Source of the DNA: JAZGHN01 sp964496725
Lineage (GTDB): Bacteria; Chloroflexota; Dehalococcoidia; Dehalococcoidales; E44-bin46
Length of the DNA stretch: 18,402 bases
Assembly (NCBI GenBank): GCA_964496725.1
Contig: CAZCAS010000012.1
Location: 1 to 18,402 of the forward strand
Direction of reading: 5' to 3'
Of the stretch, positions 14,043 through 18,402 are shown in pieces. The position numbers and the translations under genes were made by a program. Each line of letters starts with the position of its first letter. The stretch's first letter is position 1. The notes beneath the pieces were generated by a model. The model made no database searches. It worked only from the letters and a program-made list of their open reading frames with translations, and was not told the origin of the DNA.

Positions 14043-14813
14043 TTATAGTTTTACCGATATACCTCTTTCTTTCAGGTACTGCTTGGCTTGCGGGATTGAG
14101 ATTTCACCAAAGTGGAAAATAGAAGCGGCTAAGACTGCCGATGCCTTTGCCTTTGTCACGGCTTCATAGAGATGCTCCAGCTTGCCGGCACCTCCGGAAG
14201 CAGTAACAGGAATGCTGACAGCTTCGGCCACCGCTCTGGTCATCTCCAAATCATAGCCTTCTTTGGTGCCATCAGCATCCTTGCTGGTGAGCAGAATCTC
14301 CCCTGCCCCCAACCCCTCTACCCTCTTCGCCCAATCAACAATATCTATACCGGTAGCTTCATTGCCGCTCTTGACCACTACCTCGAGTCGAGGGAGACCA
14401 CTGCCAGGCGGATTCTTCCTGCCATCAATGGCAACAACCAGTCTCTCTTTACCAAACTTCTCCGAGGCTGCCTTTACCAGCTCAGGGTTTTTGACAGCAG
14501 CAGTATTTATGGAAACCTTATCCACACCGATGTCAATCAATGCCCGCATGTCCTCAATGCTGCCAATGCCACCACCGACACCAAAGGGGACAGTGACTAC
14601 ATCACAGACCTTTTTCACCCACTCCAGCCTCGTCTTTCTGCTTTCTACAGTGGCAAAGATGTCAAGAAAGACAAGTTCATCAGCACCATCACGACAATAG
14701 GCAGCTGCTGCCTCCACCAGGTCACGGGCATCCCTAAGGTTGACAAACTTCACCCCCTTGACCACTCTGCCCTCTTTGATATCCAGACACGGTATAATTT
14801 TTATCTCTTTCAT
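14043..14813 (-). CDS. hisF: Imidazole glycerol phosphate synthase subunit HisF
   Basis: HisF closes the imidazole ring in histidine synthesis, using ammonia delivered by HisH to make IGP and AICAR. The 256-residue (beta/alpha)8 barrel has both catalytic aspartates: Asp11 in IPCLDIKEGRVVKG and Asp130 in VVAIDGRKN. Phosphate-binding loops are VGGGI (79-83) and the SGGAG loop. LTSKDADGTKEGYD corresponds to the family LTSMDADGT block, with Lys for Met. No hisH, hisA or other his gene is nearby. ATG 14813 lies one base after the nrpR stop codon, so the two are translationally coupled, which puts hisF under the nrpR promoter. Confidence 0.94.
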   Translation of the reverse strand: MKEIKIIPCLDIKEGRVVKGVKFVNLRDARDLVEAAAAYCRDGADELVFLDIFATVESRKTRLEWVKKVCDVVTVPFGVGGGIGSIEDMRALIDIGVDKVSINTAAVKNPELVKAASEKFGKERLVVAIDGRKNPPGSGLPRLEVVVKSGNEATGIDIVDWAKRVEGLGAGEILLTSKDADGTKEGYDLEMTRAVAEAVSIPVTASGGAGKLEHLYEAVTKAKASAVLAASIFHFGEISIPQAKQYLKERGISVKL

Positions 14814-14814
14814 A

Positions 14815-15822
14815 TCACAACTCTTCGAATTTGATTAATTTTTGATACTCTACAACCGTGCTCATGGCATGGTTCTCAGTCTCAATGCCAGCTTCCTCAG
14901 CAGCAGCCACAGGATTCATCCCACCGAGGAGAACCATCCCAATGCGATTAAGCTCCACCGGGATTTCACATACCGGCTCGCTGACGTTTCCCATGACCAG
15001 CAGTCCTCCCAGACCGGCCTCTTTAAGACTGGCTACTACTTCCTCGGTGATGGGACGGCAAAGAGCTGGTATCTCACGAAAGTTGGCCAGCACCTTCCCA
15101 TCACCCCTCTTAATTACCTCGGTGACAGAGGTCATCTTGGCTCTGATGAATACCTCCGAGGGGTCTACGGATGAGCCATCATAATGAATCAGCTCCACAA
15201 AGCGGAGCGGTTTATTATCCCGCATCTGAAGTATGCCACCGAACCTCGAGTTCATAGGAACGCCAGCCTTAAGCAGGGTTCCATTTACCACTATACTACA
15301 GACTGTAGCCAATGCTATCTTTCCCTGGGGGACGATTAATTCGTCAAGCATCTGACCTTCTTCAGCTACCAGCACAAAATCGCTAACACAAAGTCCAGCC
15401 GAGAAAACGGGTTTCATCGCTCGCAACGCCCTATCGAATTTCTCCTCAGGGAAAAGGGAGACATTGACCGGAACCAACCCGGTACGCCTGCGCCAATCGA
15501 AATCAGTGCGGAAGGCGAGCAACTCGATTCTTGAGATAGCGAAGCCAACCTTATCCCTGACTAAAGCGCTATTTAGCTCTTCAATGCCCGACTCTGTAAT
15601 CACCCTTCCATCTCTGCCGACCAGTTGAGTTAAACCCCGCTCATCCATCAGCTTCAGATGATACCTCACCGCCCTCTCACCCAGCTCAACACCGACATCC
15701 TTCAGACGACGGGCAACAACCCTGGCCCCCAATGCCTCCTGAGAGTCGTGCAAGACCTTCAGGATAGAAGATATTTTTCTTTCAACGTCTTGTGTTTCAA
15801 AACCCATGGCATTATTAGGCAA
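14815..15822 (-). CDS. nrpR: NrpR-type nitrogen regulator
   Basis: NrpR is a repressor of nitrogen-assimilation genes, best known from methanogens, where 2-oxoglutarate releases it from DNA. Residues about 12-75 form a winged helix (ERKISSILKVLHDSQEALGARVVARRLKDVGVELGERAVRYHLKLMDERGL in outline), followed by one NrpR effector domain (about 85-335; GLVPVNVSLFP, RFGGILQM, GLLVMGNVSEPVCEIPVELNRIGMVLLGGMNPVAAAEEAG). The Methanococcus protein has two such domains; this one has one. The frame allows a TTG at 15822, but the ATG at 15807 (residue 6) is the better start, since the predicted transcript begins near 15834. A GGAA-N6-TTCC operator overlies that start, pointing to autoregulation. It heads an operon with hisF and the glutamate synthase-like gene. 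Confidence 0.9.
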   Translation of the reverse strand: MPNNAMGFETQDVERKISSILKVLHDSQEALGARVVARRLKDVGVELGERAVRYHLKLMDERGLTQLVGRDGRVITESGIEELNSALVRDKVGFAISRIELLAFRTDFDWRRRTGLVPVNVSLFPEEKFDRALRAMKPVFSAGLCVSDFVLVAEEGQMLDELIVPQGKIALATVCSIVVNGTLLKAGVPMNSRFGGILQMRDNKPLRFVELIHYDGSSVDPSEVFIRAKMTSVTEVIKRGDGKVLANFREIPALCRPITEEVVASLKEAGLGGLLVMGNVSEPVCEIPVELNRIGMVLLGGMNPVAAAEEAGIETENHAMSTVVEYQKLIKFEEL

Positions 15823-15840
15823 TAGGAAACTGTTTTCCTA
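15823..15840. promoter_or_regulatory. NrpR operator (GGAA-N6-TTCC)
   Basis: TAGGAAA (15823-15829) and TTTCCTA (15834-15840) form a perfect 7-bp dyad with a four-base centre, containing GGAA-N6-TTCC at 15825-15838. This is the operator consensus described for methanogen NrpR. It covers the predicted transcription start of nrpR, immediately after the -10 box, where a bound repressor would block transcription. I found no second exact copy in the gene-free stretches of the window. Confidence 0.75.
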
Positions 15841-15869
15841 ATAGTAGCAGAGCCTAAAACCTTTGTCAA
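15841..15869 (-). promoter_or_regulatory. Promoter of nrpR-hisF-glutamate synthase-like unit
   Basis: On the minus strand TTGACA (15869-15864) and TACTAT (15846-15841) are exactly 17 bases apart. Transcription would start near 15834, inside the operator dyad that abuts the -10 box. Confidence 0.8.
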
Positions 15870-15905
15870 GCCCTCTTTCACCACTTTTTAAAAATTTTTT
15901 AGGTA

Positions 15906-15944
15906 TCCCAGCAGCCGCTCCCCTACCACGGGGGCTCGCTGGGA
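15906..15944. repeat. Imperfect stem-loop between nrpR and the glutaredoxin gene
   Basis: TCCCAGC (15906-15912) pairs with GCTGGGA (15938-15944), and CCCC (15920-15923) with GGGG inside, with a bulge between. It is GC-rich and followed by no T run at once on either strand. It lies upstream of both divergent promoters, so its role is unclear; a chromosomal spacer repeat is possible. Confidence 0.4.
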
Positions 15945-15975
15945 CCCGCAACCATACGGATAATTAATAATGAGG

Positions 15976-16010
15976 GGAATGTTGACATTCCTCACGCACG
16001 AATATAAGAT
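15976..16010 (+). promoter_or_regulatory. Promoter of the glutaredoxin gene with overlapping dyad
   Basis: TTGACA (15982-15987) and TAAGAT (16005-16010) are 17 bases apart. The -35 box lies inside a perfect dyad, GGAATGT (15976-15982) and ACATTCC (15985-15991), so a protein bound there would compete with RNA polymerase. The dyad shares the GGAAT-N6-ATTCC form with 1065-1080. Confidence 0.6.
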
Positions 16011-16042
16011 GAGGCACAGATATCAGGGATTGGGGGTGAAAG

Positions 16043-16282
16043 ATGGCTGGGAAAAAAGTAGTAATCTACTCGACGCCTACCTGCCCCTACTGTCAAAAGG
16101 CAAAGCAGTACCTTTCTCAAAAGGGTATCCCCTACATTGAGCACAATGTGGCTGAGGATGAAAAGGCAGCCGATGAGATGGTAAAGAAGTCAGGACAGTT
16201 AGGCGTCCCCGTAATCACCATCGGTGATGAGGCAGTTGTGGGTTTCAACCAAGCCCTGGTGGACGAATTGCTCTCGCAGTAA
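16043..16282 (+). CDS. Glutaredoxin family protein (NrdH/Grx-like)
   Basis: A small cytoplasmic thiol-disulfide oxidoreductase of 79 residues. The redox motif is Cys14-Pro-Tyr-Cys17 after the first strand VVIYSTPT; the cis-proline loop is GVPV (54-57) and the C-terminal GF in VVGFNQ (67-68) is the family's glutathione/thioredoxin-reductase contact. The length and layout match the short glutaredoxin/NrdH-type proteins of anaerobes. ATG 16043 lies a few bases after a GGGGGTG ribosome site. It is transcribed alone and converges on the copA unit 15 bases from the YHS gene. Electron donor and partner are not evident. Confidence 0.92.
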   Translation: MAGKKVVIYSTPTCPYCQKAKQYLSQKGIPYIEHNVAEDEKAADEMVKKSGQLGVPVITIGDEAVVGFNQALVDELLSQ

Positions 16283-16297
16283 TCACAGGAGAATGGT

Positions 16298-16459
16298 TTA
16301 ACCCCGCTTCTCCTCCCGGGAAAGATATCTCTCTGGGTTCTGGTCGAAAGCCTTTTTACAGCCCACAGCACAGAAGTAATATTTCTTTCCCCTGTACTCC
16401 GAGGTAGCTACCGCTTTGCTTTCCTCTACCTTCATCTTACAGACAGGATCAACCGCCAT
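16298..16459 (-). CDS. YHS-domain protein, 53 residues
   Basis: A very short gene with clear coding signs. The frame reads MAVDPVCKMKVEES, then YRGKKYYFCAVGCKKAF and NPERYL, the YHS-domain pattern, with Cys7, Cys30 and Cys34 as likely metal ligands. The start ATG (16459-16457) follows AAAGGAGGTGG, a near-perfect ribosome site, and the stop TAA is at 16300-16298. It lies 17 bases after the copA stop on the same strand, so the two are cotranscribed. YHS domains are often fused to or placed beside copper P-type ATPases and are thought to bind or pass on copper; that role here is inferred from position. Confidence 0.92.
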   Translation of the reverse strand: MAVDPVCKMKVEESKAVATSEYRGKKYYFCAVGCKKAFDQNPERYLSREEKRG

Positions 16460-16476
16460 CGGGCCACCTCCTTTAA

Positions 16477-18402
16477 TCAGTCTGCAAATTTAGCCGGCTT
16501 AAACCTTCTCAGCCGCAGTGAGTTGGACACCACGGTAACGGAACTAGCAGCCATAGCAGCTGCAGCCAACATCGGATTCAGGAACCCATATTCACCCAGA
16601 ATGAAACGAAGCCCCAGGGGGACGCCGGTTTGGCCAAAGACAAAGTATAATGCCCCGGCAGCCACCGGGACAAGGGCACTATTGTAGGCAAAGGCCCAGA
16701 AGAGGTTCTGCTTAATCGTCCTCATGGTACGCTTACTCAGGGATATGGCAGTGACAATACCCCCCAAATCACCACCAATCAGGGTAATGTCTGCCGCCTC
16801 CATAGCGACATCGGTGCCGGTGCTGATGGCGATACCCACATCCGCTTGAGCCAGAGCCGGGGCATCATTTATGCCATCACCCACCATAGCTACTATCCTT
16901 CCCTCATCCTGAAGCTTCCTGACCTCTTGAGCCTTATGCTCCGGCAATACCTCGGCAAGGACACGGTCAATGCCCACTTCCCCGGCAATAGCATCGGCAG
17001 TGCGGCGATTATCGCCGGTAATCATCACCACCTCAATGCCCATCCTGTGCAATTCCTTAACCGCCTGTTTGGCATCGGGCTTAACCGTGTCAGCCAGAGC
17101 AATAATGCCCACCGCCTGGCTATTCAGGCTAAGGAACATCACCGTCTTGCCTTTCTTCCGCAGGTTTTCAGCTTCTTTCTCCAGTCCATTGAGATTAACA
17201 CCTCTATCCCGCATCAATTTGAGATTGCCCAGCAGGACCTTTTTGCCCTTGACCGAAGCCTCCACACCGTGGCCGGGTACAGCGTTAAAATCCGACGCCT
17301 GAGATATTTTCAGCTTTTTATCCTGAGCCGCTCTAACTATCGCTTCGCCAAGGGGATGTTCCGAGCCATGCTCAACCGAGGCCCCCAGGCGGAGAACCTC
17401 ATCCTGAGAAGATACAGCAATGATATCGGTTACCCTCGGCTCACCCCTAGTGAGAGTGCCGGTTTTATCCAGCAACACCGCCTTTATCTTGTGAGACCGC
17501 TCAAGTGCCTCTCCACTGCGGATAAGAATACCGTTTTCAGCCCCTTTGCCAGTACCCACCATAATAGCCGTCGGTGTCGCCAGCCCTAAGGCACAAGGGC
17601 AGGCAATAATGAGCACAGCGACGAAGTTGAGGAGGGCAAAGGTGAGGGCAGGTTCCGGTCCCAGGCGGAACCAGACGATAAAGGTAACAGTGGCGATGCC
17701 AATTACTATGGGCACGAAGTAGCTGGCGATGACATCAGCCAGGCGCTGAATAGGCGCCTTGCTTCCCTGAGCCTCCTCCACCAATCGGACAATCTGAGCC
17801 AGGGTGGTATCCTTACCTACCTTGGTTGCCTCAAACTGAAAACTACCTGTCTTATTGATAGTGGCACCGATAACCTCATCCCCTACCTTCTTTTCTACCG
17901 GGATACTCTCCCCGGTAATCATAGATTCATCAATGGCAGAATGCCCCTGACGAATGACGCCGTCAACCGGCACTCGCCCACCGGGCCGTACCAGAATGAG
18001 GTCGCCCACCTCGACATCATCCACCGGTATTTCCACTTCTTTGCCGTCACGGATAACCAGGGCTGTCTTCGGTCTCATGCCAATGAGCCTCTTTATTGCA
18101 TCCGAGGTCCGTCCCCTGGCTCTAGCCTCGAGGAAACGCCCGAGGAGAATCAAGCCAATAATTATAGCGGAGGTATCAAAATAGACATGAGGCTCCAGTC
18201 CAGGAGCAGCGAAAAGCCCGGGGAAGAGGACCGCTACCATGCTATAAAAATAAGCCGATGAGGTGCCGACAGCGATGAGGGTATTCATATCGGCGGTCCT
18301 GTGCTTCAACGCCCCCAAGGCACCCCTGTAAAATTGTCGGCCTGCCCAGAACTGCACCGGCGTCGCCAGAGCCCAGAGAAGATAAAGCTTGCCGGCGAAA
18401 GA
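16477..18402 (-). CDS. copA: Copper-exporting P1B-type ATPase CopA (N-terminus beyond window)
   Basis: CopA pumps Cu(I) out of the cytoplasm using ATP. The frame is open to the last base of the window, so the gene starts outside; 641 residues are present. The visible start (LLWALATPVQFWAGRQFYRGA) is a membrane segment, so the N-terminal metal-binding domain, if any, and the first spans are missing. The metal-site motif CPC is at 17593-17601, the phosphorylated aspartate in DKTGT at 17455-17469, then SEHPLGEA (the HP motif), TGDNRRTADA and VGDGINDAPA. Tyr-Asn in AFAYNSALVP and Met-x2-Ser-Ser in AAMAASSVTVV near the C-terminus are the Cu(I) signature residues of P1B-1 pumps. A YHS gene follows in the same unit. 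Confidence 0.95.
   Translation of the reverse strand, partial: SFAGKLYLLWALATPVQFWAGRQFYRGALGALKHRTADMNTLIAVGTSSAYFYSMVAVLFPGLFAAPGLEPHVYFDTSAIIIGLILLGRFLEARARGRTSDAIKRLIGMRPKTALVIRDGKEVEIPVDDVEVGDLILVRPGGRVPVDGVIRQGHSAIDESMITGESIPVEKKVGDEVIGATINKTGSFQFEATKVGKDTTLAQIVRLVEEAQGSKAPIQRLADVIASYFVPIVIGIATVTFIVWFRLGPEPALTFALLNFVAVLIIACPCALGLATPTAIMVGTGKGAENGILIRSGEALERSHKIKAVLLDKTGTLTRGEPRVTDIIAVSSQDEVLRLGASVEHGSEHPLGEAIVRAAQDKKLKISQASDFNAVPGHGVEASVKGKKVLLGNLKLMRDRGVNLNGLEKEAENLRKKGKTVMFLSLNSQAVGIIALADTVKPDAKQAVKELHRMGIEVVMITGDNRRTADAIAGEVGIDRVLAEVLPEHKAQEVRKLQDEGRIVAMVGDGINDAPALAQADVGIAISTGTDVAMEAADITLIGGDLGGIVTAISLSKRTMRTIKQNLFWAFAYNSALVPVAAGALYFVFGQTGVPLGLRFILGEYGFLNPMLAAAAMAASSVTVVSNSLRLRRFKPAKFAD

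Overview
The window carries a bacterial gene set for using methylated amines, built around three methyltransferases that need pyrrolysine. Each (dimethylamine MtbB, monomethylamine MtmB, trimethylamine MttB) is cut by one in-frame UAG at the place where the archaeal enzymes carry pyrrolysine, and homology resumes directly after it. GC is roughly 50%, Shine-Dalgarno sites are strong (AAAGGAGGTGA type) and sigma70-type TTGACA/TATAAT promoters are common, so this is a bacterium. The NrpR-type nitrogen regulator, LivK-type transporter and CopA/YHS genes would suit a Dehalococcoidia-like Chloroflexota, but I hold that placement loosely; other anaerobes with pyrrolysine (Firmicutes, deltaproteobacteria) remain possible.

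Layout. 1-782: surE, lacking only the first base of its start codon. 783-1201: a consensus promoter and a leader of about 360 nt, probably structured. 1202-2629: mtbB(+). 2649-2688: shared terminator. 2706-4127: mtmB(-). 4128-4455: back-to-back promoters for mtmB and mttB. 4456-6618: mttB and a corrinoid protein gene (mttC-like). 6824-10280: livK-livH-livM(+), encoding a lipoprotein and two permeases of a branched-chain-amino-acid-type ABC importer. 10313-10358: bidirectional terminator. 10399-11166: livG(-), with no livF in the window. 11289-11370: tRNA-Leu(UAG)(-). 11504-12252: a gamma-glutamylcyclotransferase-like gene and a small DUF6506-like gene. 12409-15822: an operon on the minus strand, nrpR-hisF-glutamate-synthase-like, with a matching NrpR operator over the nrpR transcription start. 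16043-16282: glutaredoxin. 16298-18402: copper ATPase copA (cut by the window end), followed by a 53-residue YHS protein gene, both on the minus strand.

How it works together (inference from known families). MttB, MtbB and MtmB strip methyl groups stepwise from tri-, di- and monomethylamine onto Co(I) of the corrinoid protein, ending in ammonia. The importer next to them has a strikingly tryptophan-rich binding protein and may bring in methylated amines or related quaternary amines. The ammonia released would feed nitrogen assimilation, the process NrpR and glutamate synthase-like proteins usually serve. The pyl genes, a RamA-type reactivase and the methyl acceptor enzyme (MtbA or a folate-dependent counterpart) are not in this window.

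Most interesting beyond the UAG codons: a decamer GAAAGGGGGT shared by the leaders of all three methyltransferase genes, the long pseudoknot-capable leader of mtbB, the NrpR operator, and a UAG stop in the small gene at 11932 with a TGA ten codons later.
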